Assembly: GCF_016508585.1 (NCBI RefSeq)
Contig: NZ_JADVOP010000031.1
Location: forward strand, 1 to 46,030
DNA length: 46,030 bases
From: Acinetobacter baumannii
Lineage (GTDB): Bacteria; Pseudomonadota; Gammaproteobacteria; Pseudomonadales; Moraxellaceae
Reading direction: 5' to 3'
In this document: piece after piece, positions 27,830 to 37,192 of the stretch
Numbering within the stretch: the first letter of the stretch is position 1
Layout of the letters: each line of letters begins with the position of its first letter
Position numbers and translations under genes: made by a program
The notes under the pieces: generated by a model
Told to the model about the DNA's origin: nothing
The model's database searches: none
What the model saw: only the letters and a program-made list of their open reading frames with translations

Positions 27830-29002
27830 TTATTTTCTAACGTTGAAATTTAAAATCAGTGAAACGGCAAAACCAAATAATAATCCCCAAAATGCAGAAC
27901 CAATCCCAAAGAACTGTATCCCAGAGGCACTAAAAAGAAAGGTCAGTAATGCCGCCTCACGGTCCTTGACTTCATGAAATGCAATCGCAATGTTGTGGCT
28001 GATGGTACCAAACAATGCGATACCTGCTAAAGCAACAATAAATAAGTGTGGAAAAGACATCAATAAACTTGTTAATGTAGCTGCAAATAGTCCCATTAAA
28101 ATATAGAAAAATCCACAGCTCATACCTGCAATATAGCGTTTGGATGGATCAGGGTGGACCTGATCATCAAGACTTACTGCTGCACTGATTGCTGCAATAT
28201 TCACGGTATAACAACCAAAAGGAGAGAGCAGCGTTTGAGCCGTGCCTGTCCAACCAATCAACTGATTGACATGTGGTTGATAACCATAACTTTTAATCAT
28301 GGCAATCCCGGGTAAGTATTGAGATGCCATATTGATCACAAATAACGGTAGCGCCAGTCCCAAAATAGCAGACCATGTGAATTCAGGTGCCATCCATACA
28401 GGTTTTGCCAACCCCCAATGCAGTACTGGAACATGAAACTCCATAAAGAAGGGACAGATGATGATTCCTGCAATTACAGTAATCACGATACAGTAACGTG
28501 GCCATAAACGTTTTGTAATCACATAGACTGCCAATAAACTGAGGATAAATGCCCAGTCATTTTGCATACTGGCAAATAAGGCGATTCCAAATTTTAGCAA
28601 TACCCCTGCCAACATGGCACTGGTCAAACTCTGTGGAATATAATTGATTATTTTTGCAAAAATACCTGAAAACCCAAGAACTGCTGTAAGCAAACCTGAT
28701 ACCAAAAAAGCGCCGATGGCTTCATAAAGCGAATAACCACTTGCTGTTGCAATGATTAATGCGAGTGCAGCAGTAGACCATGAGGTTGCAACGGGATATT
28801 TGAATTTCCAAGACAGAATTAAACCTGAAAGACCAATACCGAGACCTAATGCCCAAAACCAAGAGGTAATTTGTGCTGGATTTGCACCAAGTAATTGAGC
28901 AGCTTGAATCACTAAAACAGCTGAAACACTGATACCAATAAGAAAAGTTATAAAGCCTGCGAATACGGCAGGTACTGAGAAGTCTTGGAGAAGCTTTTGC
29001 AT
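27830..29002 (-). CDS. benE: BenE-family benzoate/proton symporter
   Basis: A 390-aa inner-membrane protein with about 12 hydrophobic helices of the benzoate transporter (BenE) family. Family segments include GFITFLIGISVSAVLVIQAA, the motif SWKFKYPVATSWSTAALALI, YIPQSLTSAMLAGVLLKFG and GCYTVNIAAISAAVSLDDQVHPDP. It stands alone, without benABCD, catabolic genes or a BenM-like regulator, so its substrate may differ from benzoate. AAGGGATC precedes the ATG. Confidence 0.9.
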   Translation of the reverse strand: MQKLLQDFSVPAVFAGFITFLIGISVSAVLVIQAAQLLGANPAQITSWFWALGLGIGLSGLILSWKFKYPVATSWSTAALALIIATASGYSLYEAIGAFLVSGLLTAVLGFSGIFAKIINYIPQSLTSAMLAGVLLKFGIALFASMQNDWAFILSLLAVYVITKRLWPRYCIVITVIAGIIICPFFMEFHVPVLHWGLAKPVWMAPEFTWSAILGLALPLFVINMASQYLPGIAMIKSYGYQPHVNQLIGWTGTAQTLLSPFGCYTVNIAAISAAVSLDDQVHPDPSKRYIAGMSCGFFYILMGLFAATLTSLLMSFPHLFIVALAGIALFGTISHNIAIAFHEVKDREAALLTFLFSASGIQFFGIGSAFWGLLFGFAVSLILNFNVRK

Positions 29003-29154
29003 GATCCCTTGCTTTTAAATTTGATTGAATGGTTGAAAATGCATCCATCATACATGGATCATTTTAAAGCGGACAGCGTTAATTAGTATTTAATATCAAA
29101 AGCAAATAGAAAAATTGAATTTATTATCATTGTTGGATAATTCAAGCTTTTTGC

Positions 29155-29189
29155 GATCAAGCGATTGTATCCATGAGAATTGCTTGATC
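29155..29189. repeat. 12-bp inverted repeat between benE and leuE
   Basis: GATCAAGCGATT (29155-29166) and AATTGCTTGATC (29178-29189), pairing with one G-U, around an 11-nt loop. It lies about 80 bp after the leuE stop (minus strand), without a proper T-run; it could be a weak terminator or a protein-binding site. Confidence 0.55.
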
Positions 29190-29268
29190 CTGATTTAGGC
29201 GCTTAAAATGGGATATTTTAACTTCAATAAAACATTGAATTAGAGTTTACCCCATTTCTTTCCTGCTT

Positions 29269-29922
29269 TTACATGGTTGAAACTGCAAGCTTTATACCAA
29301 AGGCGCAAAACAATAACCCTACCGCTGCTACACATCCTGCTGCAACTTTATAGCGTGTGTTAAAGAATGCTGCGAGTTTTACTCCAGAAAAAATTAAAAT
29401 GGTTAAGTAACTCATGCTAATGATTTGTAAAATTATAGAAAGTACAGCAAAACTTAATGCAGGATAAGGATAATCGGGATCAACAAATTGAACAAAAAAT
29501 GATAAATAAAATAAAATGGCTTTCGGGTTTAACAAACTAATCGTCAATGCTGTACGAAAAGGATGAAACTGTTCAGTCGTAGTTGATTGAGGAGAGTCTG
29601 ATTGGATTGTCTGTGGTGTACTACGCCAGGTTTTAACACTGGCGATCAATAATCGAATCCCGAGGTAGGACAAATAAGTCGCCCCCACCACTTTAAGTAT
29701 TACAAATAACCAAGGAAAAGCATGTAATAAGGATGCAGCACCCAATACCGTACAAAGGATCAGGATTAAATCACCTGTAAAAACACCCAAAGCACCAATA
29801 TAACCTGTTTTAATGCCAAATCTTGATGCAATAGACATCACATAAAGTGAGTTTGGACCCGGGAGAATGACGATAAAAATTGTCCCTAATATATATGTCA
29901 CGACATCCGTAATACCAAACAC
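29269..29922 (-). CDS. leuE: LysE/RhtB-family exporter, LeuE-like
   Basis: A 217-aa amino-acid exporter with six hydrophobic helices. The family signature is FIVILPGPNSLYVMSIASRFG, followed by GVFTGDLILILCTVLGAASLL and NPKAILFYLSFFVQFVD; the last resembles E. coli LeuE closely, which exports leucine and analogues. Specificity is an inference. The start is a GTG with GAGA upstream. The hydrophilic loop after helix 3 is Thr/Ser/Gln-rich. Confidence 0.85.
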   Translation of the reverse strand: MFGITDVVTYILGTIFIVILPGPNSLYVMSIASRFGIKTGYIGALGVFTGDLILILCTVLGAASLLHAFPWLFVILKVVGATYLSYLGIRLLIASVKTWRSTPQTIQSDSPQSTTTEQFHPFRTALTISLLNPKAILFYLSFFVQFVDPDYPYPALSFAVLSIILQIISMSYLTILIFSGVKLAAFFNTRYKVAAGCVAAVGLLFCAFGIKLAVSTM

Positions 29923-29954
29923 AATATTCTCACAGTTTAAGAAAAGCGAATAAA

Positions 29955-29988
29955 AAAGCCGAGTGCTTATGATAACAAACTCGGCTTT
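29955..29988 (-). terminator. Terminator of tal (minus strand)
   Basis: Perfect 10-bp stem AAAGCCGAGT / ACTCGGCTTT with a 14-nt loop and TTTTTT on the minus strand after the distal arm; it lies about 50 bp past the tal stop and just ahead of leuE. Confidence 0.85.
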
Positions 29989-30037
29989 AGAATGTGAGCC
30001 ACTTTAGTGCATTTAAAGCACGCTGCATGGTTGAAAT

Positions 30038-31027
30038 TTAATCAATAAAATCGGCTTCAAGTCCAAAAGATTGGCGTAATAATAAAGCCAATTGTTCACG
30101 GGCTTTAATAAAGCCATCGATTCCACTTTGCAACAATTGGAATGCCATCAAGTCTGCTTCTAGTTGCTGCTTAAATTCAGCTTTAGAAATTTCCTGATGT
30201 GGATGATCTTGATGTGTTTGTGCATGGTCAGGATTTAACTGGGTGCTTACAGTACGTTGATCATCTTCCAATTTCTCAAGAAGTGCAGGAGCAACAGTAA
30301 GTAAATCACAACCCGCCAGTCCTAGAACTTGATCTACACTACGGAAACTTGCTCCCATAACTTCTGTTTTAATTTGGTGCTGTTTGTAGTAATGATAAAT
30401 CTGTTTGACAGAGAGTACACCAGGATCTTTTTCAATCGGGTAGCTTTCAACATTTTCAGCTTTTTTATACCAGTCTAGGATACGGCCAACAAAAGGAGAG
30501 ATCAGGGTGACTTTGGCATCGGCACATGCTTTGGCTTGATGTAAACCGAATAATAAAGTCAGGTTACAATGAATCCCTTCTGCTTCAAGTGCTTTTGCTG
30601 CCTGAATACCTTCCCAGGTAGATGCAATTTTAATTAAAATGCGATCTTGATTGATTCCGTAGCCTTGATACAGTGCTAACAGTTCTTTGGCTTTAGCAAT
30701 CGTTTCTTCGGTATTGTAGGAAAGTGCAGCATCAACTTCAGTTGAAACTCGTCCTTCAACAAGATTTAAAATCTCTACACCAAGTTTCACTGTCAGAATA
30801 TCAATGGTGCGTTCTACCAGTTCATCAAGTACATAGCCTTCTTGTTTAGCTTGTGTATAGGCATCTTCAATCAAGGTGCGACTTTCAGGCTGCTGAGCTG
30901 CTGCCGTAATCAGTGAAGGATTTGTTGTTGCATCTAATGGGCGAAATTGTTGAATAGCATTTAAATCACCTGTATCAGCAACAATAGTGGTTAAGCGTTT
31001 TAATTGGTCTAATGCAGATTGAGTCAT
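30038..31027 (-). CDS. tal: Transaldolase
   Basis: Class I aldolase-type enzyme of the non-oxidative pentose phosphate pathway, moving a dihydroxyacetone unit from sedoheptulose-7-P to glyceraldehyde-3-P. At 329 aa it is a type I transaldolase. LDATTNPSLI is the first signature, and the Schiff-base lysine lies in RILIKIASTWEGIQAA. The C-terminal region holds a His-rich loop (HAQTHQDHPHQE) not usual in the family. Cytoplasmic and monocistronic. Confidence 0.95.
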   Translation of the reverse strand: MTQSALDQLKRLTTIVADTGDLNAIQQFRPLDATTNPSLITAAAQQPESRTLIEDAYTQAKQEGYVLDELVERTIDILTVKLGVEILNLVEGRVSTEVDAALSYNTEETIAKAKELLALYQGYGINQDRILIKIASTWEGIQAAKALEAEGIHCNLTLLFGLHQAKACADAKVTLISPFVGRILDWYKKAENVESYPIEKDPGVLSVKQIYHYYKQHQIKTEVMGASFRSVDQVLGLAGCDLLTVAPALLEKLEDDQRTVSTQLNPDHAQTHQDHPHQEISKAEFKQQLEADLMAFQLLQSGIDGFIKAREQLALLLRQSFGLEADFID

Positions 31028-31115
31028 TACCGGTTATTTCTTAGTTAAAATATTTGTGATTTAGTTATAACACAATGCGATTTCAGCAAAATAGGAAAAT
31101 GTACTGAAAGACATA

Positions 31116-32006
31116 TTATTTTGTATGAATTCTTTGATTTCGAATGTGATTAATCAAAAAACGAGCAGCCGAACCTAAATTACTTTCACGGCTCCAAACC
31201 AAATCAACAAAATATTCAAATTTTGGTGTGAAATCGAGCAAATCTAATATTTTTAACTTATGTTTCAGTTCTGGGTTTTCATTAAACATTTCCAAGGGAA
31301 GTACTCCCCAGCCTAATTCCTTTAAGATGAGTGAACATGCCGAGTGATGATTGTCGGTACGCCAGTAGTTTTTAGAATAGAGTAGCTCAGGTTTAATTGT
31401 GCGGTCTCGGCTAGCAACGACAATCTGCCTGGATTGCAATATTTGTTCAAAACTCACTTTTGAGTGGGCTGATAGCGGGTGATTGATTGCAGAAACTGGC
31501 ACTAAAGCTTCTTTTTTTAACTCAACAAATTGTTCGCGGCTTTCTAGCATCTCACGTTCAAACATCAATGCCAATTGCGCTGTCTGATTCATGAGCATTT
31601 TAAGAGCATCTTCTTGTGGTGCCGAAAAAATGTTGATCTGTAAACTTGGAAACTGTTGGGCAAGCAATGCGATATATTCGGTCCAATCGGTATGTACCAA
31701 CTCTGAAACCACCACTATATTCAGTGACGATTCCAAACCTTCACTGAGGGCAATGGCTTGTTGTTTCCATTGATTCATTTCGATGAGCAGTTGTTCTGTT
31801 TTTTCATATAAAAGTTGTGCCTGTGGCGTTGGTATAGGCTCACGCCCGACCCGTTTAAATAATTTGAGATTTAAATCAATTTCTAAATTGGCAATAGACA
31901 TGCTGACCGCAGAGGGTACTTTTCCAAGCTGTCTTGAGGCAGCAGAAAAAGACCCTGTTTCTATAACTGTTTTAAAAATCACCAACTGTTCTTGATTGAT
32001 ATTCAT
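31116..32006 (-). CDS. aceR: LysR-family regulator, AceR-like
   Basis: A 296-aa LysR-type regulator with an N-terminal winged helix-turn-helix (residues 1-60; GSFSAASRQLGKVPSAVSMS) and a periplasmic-binding-like effector domain. It is divergent from the aceI-type gene 157 bp away, as AceR is from aceI in Acinetobacter, where AceR activates aceI in response to chlorhexidine. A candidate operator lies between them. The name rests on this context. Confidence 0.85.
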   Translation of the reverse strand: MNINQEQLVIFKTVIETGSFSAASRQLGKVPSAVSMSIANLEIDLNLKLFKRVGREPIPTPQAQLLYEKTEQLLIEMNQWKQQAIALSEGLESSLNIVVVSELVHTDWTEYIALLAQQFPSLQINIFSAPQEDALKMLMNQTAQLALMFEREMLESREQFVELKKEALVPVSAINHPLSAHSKVSFEQILQSRQIVVASRDRTIKPELLYSKNYWRTDNHHSACSLILKELGWGVLPLEMFNENPELKHKLKILDLLDFTPKFEYFVDLVWSRESNLGSAARFLINHIRNQRIHTK

Positions 32007-32074
32007 GTTGAACCGTGATTAGTAATTTCAATCATGTGAAAATGAAAGAAATATAGAAAAAAGAATGAAACTGA

Positions 32075-32095
32075 TCTTTCAATAAAATTGAAAGA
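32075..32095. promoter_or_regulatory. Candidate AceR operator
   Basis: Perfect 9-bp inverted repeat TCTTTCAAT (32075-32083) AAA ATTGAAAGA (32087-32095). It fits the spacing of LysR recognition sites and sits about 30-50 bp upstream of the aceI -10. Confidence 0.6.
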
Positions 32096-32125
32096 ATCTA
32101 ACTCGATTGATCAATATTATAAAAA

Positions 32126-32131
32126 TATAAT
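32126..32131 (+). promoter_or_regulatory. -10 element of aceI
   Basis: A consensus TATAAT about 32 bp before the aceI ATG. No good -35 lies 16-18 bp upstream, as expected for a promoter that needs an activator bound just upstream. Confidence 0.55.
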
Positions 32132-32162
32132 GCCATTATCGAAACAAAAAGAGTAGTTTTAA

Positions 32163-32588
32163 ATGATGGTTTCCAAAAGAAGGATTATTCATGCATTGAG
32201 CTATGAAATCATCCTATTGGTGATCATAGCGATTGCGTTAAGTTTTATTTTTGAAGTTCCTATGGAAGTTACGGGTGTGTTAGGTGTGGCTATGGCTGTA
32301 ACATCTGTTATATGGAATATGATTTTTAACCATTTTTTCGAGAAGTTCGAGCATAAAAGAAAGCTTAAGCGTACGATTGGAGTGCGAGTTCTGCATGCTA
32401 TTGGTTTCGAAGGTGGTTTGATGTTGGCGACCATTCCAATGGTTGCTTATGCAATGGATATGACATTGTGGCAGGCAGTCCTATTGGATTTAGGAATGAC
32501 CACATGTATTTTAATCTATACCTTTATTTTCCAATGGTGCTACGATTTGATCGAGGAACGTATGGGAATAAAACCCGTTCATTCTTAA
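32163..32588 (+). CDS. aceI: PACE-family efflux transporter AceI
   Basis: A 141-aa inner-membrane proton-coupled exporter with four helices, made of two bacterial transmembrane pair domains. It aligns closely with Acinetobacter AceI, which exports chlorhexidine and short-chain diamines: SKRRIIHALSYEIILLVI (AceI SKRRLIHAISYEGILLVI), WNMIFNHFFEKFEH, HAIGFEGGL and YTFIFQWCYD. The essential Glu15 of AceI is present as Glu15. Transcription is probably controlled by the divergent LysR gene. Confidence 0.94.
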   Translation: MMVSKRRIIHALSYEIILLVIIAIALSFIFEVPMEVTGVLGVAMAVTSVIWNMIFNHFFEKFEHKRKLKRTIGVRVLHAIGFEGGLMLATIPMVAYAMDMTLWQAVLLDLGMTTCILIYTFIFQWCYDLIEERMGIKPVHS

Positions 32589-32641
32589 TTGAACACTAAA
32601 ACATCCAACTTGATTTTGGTCAGAATAGTCATCGTTACTTG

Positions 32642-32679
32642 AAAATGGTTCTGCTGTTTAAAAAATGCAGAACCATTTT
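32642..32679 (+). terminator. Terminator of aceI
   Basis: Perfect 13-bp stem AAAATGGTTCTGC / GCAGAACCATTTT with a 12-nt loop, then TTC; about 55 bp after the aceI stop. Confidence 0.85.
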
Positions 32680-32831
32680 TCATTTTAATCTGCCATGTAA
32701 ATCGGATATGAAATCTCCACAGAGACTTAACAAACTTTTGCAAAAGATAATCTAATGCGATTTGTTTTGTTAAATGATTCGCATAGAATATTCAACTCTA
32801 TAGAATCTAAAAGAGATGGATTAAGCAGATT

Positions 32832-34901
32832 ATGGTGCAGACAGTTCAAGATCAGCTGCCAAACAGGCACCAACTTGCTGCACAAGAATTAATTCAAGTT
32901 TCAGCAAGCTTAGAGCGTATTTATCTTGATCAGTTGTACTATTTAAAAGAGGTGAATGCTGATAACTTTTTTCAATTTGATCATGTGCATCAAAAACTCG
33001 GTATAGCCAATCAATTATTACAGATTAAATTTGATGAAGCAGCAGGGCTGTCTTTTGAATTTCATCAGGACAAGCTGGCACATTTATCTGAGACACCGTG
33101 TTATCCTAAGCGGCTGATTGAATATGTCTCGCAAGAGATATTTTTTTATACCCGATCTTATGATGAAATTCACCCTACTGATCTAAAAACGAAAGCACAA
33201 ATTCTCCGTCAAACATTGATTGAGCAGATCTTTGATTGGATTGATGGTGAAAATAGAGTAGAGCAGTATTTATATAATATTCGTGAGGCAGATGCTGAGC
33301 AGATTGATCGAATCTTAATACGCTATAATTATTTTGAACGAGCTTATGTTTCTGATTTTGCTAAATATGGCAAAGCTATTCCGCTGAGTGTAGAAATTAA
33401 TATTAAGCATTTACTGTTGATTAATTCTGTTTTGGGGCAAACATTCCTGTCTATTCAACAATTCATTCCAAAACTCCATCACGCTATTTCTGCACTAGAC
33501 CAATTCCTGCCGAAACATTTTTTCCGGATTTTTAAAGTTTTTCATCCTGAGTCATTACGTTTGTGTGAGATCGAACAATATTTCACAAGTTATCGATTAT
33601 TGTCTAAACATGCACAAGAGTTTCCTCAAATGCTGGCATATACCAAGCATATGAAACGAGGTTTTTGGCAGTATCAGGATTTATTGAGTAAACAGCATTT
33701 TTTGCAGGCAGAGGATGAATATTGGGAATTAGATCGGCTTGTTAAATTACCCATATTCACTTTAAAGCGTACAGTGAATTGGCTATACAAACAAAACGAA
33801 CAGGTCAATGATTGGATTAGTCGGCATATTGGTGATGTAAACGTCAGAGTGACAATCACTGTATTAAGCCTGATTGATACTTCAAAAATCTCTCCTGATG
33901 TCATATTGGCTGTATTGAAGTATTTTAAAAATAGTGCCGCCCGCTTGTTTTTAATAGAGTGTCATTCATTTGCAATTACACATGAATGGCAAAAACATCC
34001 CAAGAATCGTCGTTATTGTTTTGGCGAATCACCAAGTGAACATAAATCACAGCAAAAGTTGATTTCAAATTCTTATTTATATATTGAAGAATGGTTGGAT
34101 TTCGCTGCATTGATTCTTGGTGATCAAGCTCAATCCTATAAGAAAATATTTGCCAAGCTCAGCCGTGTTGTTCAGGCATTTATGTTGTTTGTTCAGCAGA
34201 TTGCCAACCAATTACCTCCACAATTGCTAAGATTTATAGACCCTCAGTTGCAACAGCATCCTGATTTTTTTATTCAAATGCGCAAGCACAATATTCAGGT
34301 TGATGATTTTCGCAAGAAGTTTAAGCATATCAATACGGATCGAATGCCGCATTACAGTATCTATGACAGCTTTGTGCTTGATTATGTAATGTATTTATTT
34401 AATACGCATCATGAAATTGAACGTAATGTGACTTGGTCTGGTCTTTATCAACAAGCGAAGAAATGGCACATGCACAATGACCTTGTTGCTACAATGTCGA
34501 AGCTCAAAGAGAAAATCACAGTGGATTCGTGGGATCGCATTGCACCGATGCAAAAGATTTATTTTGAAGGCTGGTGTTATGAGGAGCTCAACAGTCTTCA
34601 AGGAATCACTCAAGAGTCTGTGGTTTTCAAACATTGTCTAGCTGTTTCATACAGCACAAGAATAGTGGAACGCGAATATGCTGCATTTCATATGTCAAAT
34701 ATAACCGAACCCAATCAAGTCATGACTTTAGGTTGTTATTATAAATTGGGACAGTTGAGTTTTGATCAGCTGCGTTTGCCCAATAATCATATCCCGGAGC
34801 AATATTACATAAGCAAGGCACTGGCATTTATTGAAAATGTAAATCAGCATTTAAAATGGAAAAGCAGTATTCAACCGAATGAGGAACTCGGTAACCTATA
34901 G
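32832..34901 (+). CDS. Large PcfJ-like domain protein
   Basis: A 689-aa soluble, mostly helical protein without signal peptide or membrane helix. The last 90 residues (about 598-682) match the PcfJ-like pattern: VFKHCLAVSYSTRIVEREYA (family 'HCV..Y...I..G'), then a beta stretch and FDQLRLPNNHIPEQ (family 'Q..G..N..P'). The N-terminal 590 residues are rich in Phe, Tyr, His and Gln and I recognise no domain there. PcfJ proteins were first seen on conjugative plasmids and their function is unknown. It lies 111 bp upstream of a Pif1-like helicase in the same direction. Confidence 0.65.
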   Translation: MVQTVQDQLPNRHQLAAQELIQVSASLERIYLDQLYYLKEVNADNFFQFDHVHQKLGIANQLLQIKFDEAAGLSFEFHQDKLAHLSETPCYPKRLIEYVSQEIFFYTRSYDEIHPTDLKTKAQILRQTLIEQIFDWIDGENRVEQYLYNIREADAEQIDRILIRYNYFERAYVSDFAKYGKAIPLSVEINIKHLLLINSVLGQTFLSIQQFIPKLHHAISALDQFLPKHFFRIFKVFHPESLRLCEIEQYFTSYRLLSKHAQEFPQMLAYTKHMKRGFWQYQDLLSKQHFLQAEDEYWELDRLVKLPIFTLKRTVNWLYKQNEQVNDWISRHIGDVNVRVTITVLSLIDTSKISPDVILAVLKYFKNSAARLFLIECHSFAITHEWQKHPKNRRYCFGESPSEHKSQQKLISNSYLYIEEWLDFAALILGDQAQSYKKIFAKLSRVVQAFMLFVQQIANQLPPQLLRFIDPQLQQHPDFFIQMRKHNIQVDDFRKKFKHINTDRMPHYSIYDSFVLDYVMYLFNTHHEIERNVTWSGLYQQAKKWHMHNDLVATMSKLKEKITVDSWDRIAPMQKIYFEGWCYEELNSLQGITQESVVFKHCLAVSYSTRIVEREYAAFHMSNITEPNQVMTLGCYYKLGQLSFDQLRLPNNHIPEQYYISKALAFIENVNQHLKWKSSIQPNEELGNL

Positions 34902-35012
34902 CCATCGTTAACGGGGTTTATTCTGTTTTCTAAACTATTTTTGGCTTAACTTTTTAATTAAAAATCGTTAGGCTATAGCCGTCCCATCCTGTTTAGGTAA
35001 TTCAAGGCTGTT

Positions 35013-36728
35013 ATGAAACAAGAAACTGCACTCAAACTCATGAAAGCGGGTGAAAATGTCTTTTTGACTGGCTCTGCTGGTGCAGGAAAAACCTATACGT
35101 TGAATCAATACATCAATTATTTGAAAGTCCGCAAAGTCCCTGTCGCAATTACTGCATCTACTGGGATTGCTGCAACGCACATGAATGGTATGACAATTCA
35201 TACATGGGCAGGTATCGGTATTAAAGACACGCTTTCAGATGATGATTTAAAGCGGATGAAAGAGCGTAAATATCTCAAAGAACACTTAGAAAATGCTCAA
35301 GTATTGATTATTGATGAAATTTCAATGTTGCATGCCAAGCAATTGAATTTGGTTAATCAGGTTTTGAAATATTTTAAAGAGTCTGATGATGCCTTTGGTG
35401 GAATTCAAGTGATTGCTGCCGGTGACTTCTTTCAGCTTCCGCCTGTAGGAAAAAATAACGAATTAAATCGTGATAAGTTTTGTTTTATGTCTAATGCATG
35501 GGTCGAGGCAAAATTTCGGGTGTGTTATTTGACTGAACAGCACCGCCAGGATGACTCAGCACTCAATGATATTCTCAATGCAATTCGTGCACAGCATATT
35601 CAGCCACAGCATATCCAAGCCTTACAGAATACGCGTCATCAAGATATCGGGGACACATTTACCCGTTTATATACACATAATATGGATGTAGATAGCATCA
35701 ACTTTCAGCATTTAAATGCAATTGATGGAGATGACCATCAATTTGTTGCAGTCACAGATGGCAATGAAAAGCTGATAGAAACATTAAAATCCTCAGTTCG
35801 TGCACCCGAAGAACTAACCCTAAAAAAACATGCCAAAGTGATGTTTGTTAAAAATAATTTTGACATGGGATATATCAATGGCAGTTTGGGTGAAGTGATT
35901 GGTTTTGAAGAAGATGATGAAATGGGAATGTTGCCAAAGGTGAAAATGACCGATGGGACAACTTTATTGGTCGCTCCAGAAACTTGGTCGGTAGACAATG
36001 AAGGAGGCAAAACCATTGCAAGTTTACAACAAGTTCCACTGCGTTTGGCTTGGGCAATTACCATTCATAAATCTCAAGGCATGACTTTAGAAGCTGCTGA
36101 AATTAATTTGAGTCATACTTTTGAAAAGGGACAAGGTTACGTTGCTTTATCACGGCTAAAATCAATCGAAGGGCTTAGATTGCTTGGCTTTAATGATCAG
36201 GCATTAGAACTTGATAGTTTGGCAATCAAGGCAGATCGTCGTTTTCAAGAGCTTTCCAATGAAGCAGAACAGCACTATGCTGATGCTGATCTGACCACGC
36301 AGCACAATGCTTTTATTCGTCATTGTGGTGGAACTTTGAATGCTGTTGAAATAGAACGTAATGAGAAAAAACTGGCGCGTAATAACGGTAAAGTCAATTA
36401 TGCTTCAGCTACATTGGACGAAACCCGAGAGTTGTTTGAAAGTGGTTATGAAATTCAAGACATTGCCATTGAGCGAGGTTTAACGCCAGCAACCATCATT
36501 AATCATTTGGCCAGACTGCATAAGGAGCAGGGGCTTGATATTTCTGTTGCCAATCCCGGTGAGGAAGTTGTAGAGAAAATACGGACTATTTATAAAAAAT
36601 TAATGAAACGTCAGGATCCAAGTCATTTCAATGATGATGGGGCGATTAAATTACGCCCAATCGTAGAGCTGACAAGCCCCAAAATGGGTTATGACCAAGT
36701 GCGTCTAGCACTGCTGTTTGTCGAATAA
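35013..36728 (+). CDS. Pif1/RecD-like SF1B DNA helicase with C-terminal HTH
   Basis: A 571-aa 5'-3' helicase. Motifs in order: I GSAGAGKTYTL (about residue 20), Ia TASTGIAATHMNG, II LIIDEISMLHA, III GDFFQLPPVG, IV/V regions, and VI VPLRLAWAITIHKSQGMTL then YVALSRLKS. A C-terminal domain (about 470-520) is of the HTH_40 type: TLDETRELFESGYEIQDIAIERGLTPATIINHL, as found after RecQ/Pif1-like helicases. Probably acts on G4 or R-loop structures or in replication restart. AAGGCTG precedes the ATG; a 10-bp palindrome GGCTATAGCC (34971-34980) lies in its leader. Confidence 0.93.
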   Translation: MKQETALKLMKAGENVFLTGSAGAGKTYTLNQYINYLKVRKVPVAITASTGIAATHMNGMTIHTWAGIGIKDTLSDDDLKRMKERKYLKEHLENAQVLIIDEISMLHAKQLNLVNQVLKYFKESDDAFGGIQVIAAGDFFQLPPVGKNNELNRDKFCFMSNAWVEAKFRVCYLTEQHRQDDSALNDILNAIRAQHIQPQHIQALQNTRHQDIGDTFTRLYTHNMDVDSINFQHLNAIDGDDHQFVAVTDGNEKLIETLKSSVRAPEELTLKKHAKVMFVKNNFDMGYINGSLGEVIGFEEDDEMGMLPKVKMTDGTTLLVAPETWSVDNEGGKTIASLQQVPLRLAWAITIHKSQGMTLEAAEINLSHTFEKGQGYVALSRLKSIEGLRLLGFNDQALELDSLAIKADRRFQELSNEAEQHYADADLTTQHNAFIRHCGGTLNAVEIERNEKKLARNNGKVNYASATLDETRELFESGYEIQDIAIERGLTPATIINHLARLHKEQGLDISVANPGEEVVEKIRTIYKKLMKRQDPSHFNDDGAIKLRPIVELTSPKMGYDQVRLALLFVE

Positions 36729-36749
36729 AATCATTCTTGTGATGAAACA

Positions 36750-37163
36750 ATGAATAAGTTTGAGAAAAAATTACTCAATTCGCGTATAGCAGTGTTATCA
36801 AAACACAAGCATATGCAGGATTATAGTCTCAGCTTTCAGTTATGCCCATTTTATCATGCACAAACATTAATTGATTCAAGTATTTCTTTTGAGGGACTGC
36901 CATTACCTTCATACAATTTAAAGGATTCGAGTGGCGTGAAGTTGATCTTTGATCAAGATGAATGTGATCAATTTAATGGCTGTTTTACGATCAACAGTAT
37001 TCATAATCCAGTCGAGCTTTAGCAACTGGAATCTATTGAAAGTCGTGATGGCTTTTTAAAAGCTGTCGCAAAAATCAAAATTGTTTTTGAATTTGAACAA
37101 TTTGATGATTATGAAAACCTAGAATTGGTCATCAGTTCTAGAGTTGCATCACAAATTTTATGA
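36750..37163 (+). pseudogene. Hypothetical gene interrupted by an in-frame amber codon
   Basis: A 138-codon frame broken only by TAG at 37020-37022. The first part (90 aa, MNKFEKKLLNSRIAVLSKHK onwards) runs to VEL, and the same frame continues for 46 protein-like codons (QLESIESRDGFLKAVAKIKI, ending SSRVASQIL) to a TGA. The uninterrupted second half argues for one gene with a recent nonsense mutation, or readthrough. The sequence after the stop, CAA CTG, is close to the UAG-CAR-YYA leaky context. It begins 21 bp after the helicase gene. Family not recognised. Confidence 0.7.
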
Positions 37164-37192
37164 TAAAACCGCTATCAATTAAGGTGAAGTAA

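Noticed and set aside
34895..34980. Repeated CTATAGCC elements flanking the gap before the helicase gene
   Set aside because: Only 8-10 bp long and palindromic; too short to call a repeat element, although noted in the helicase entry.
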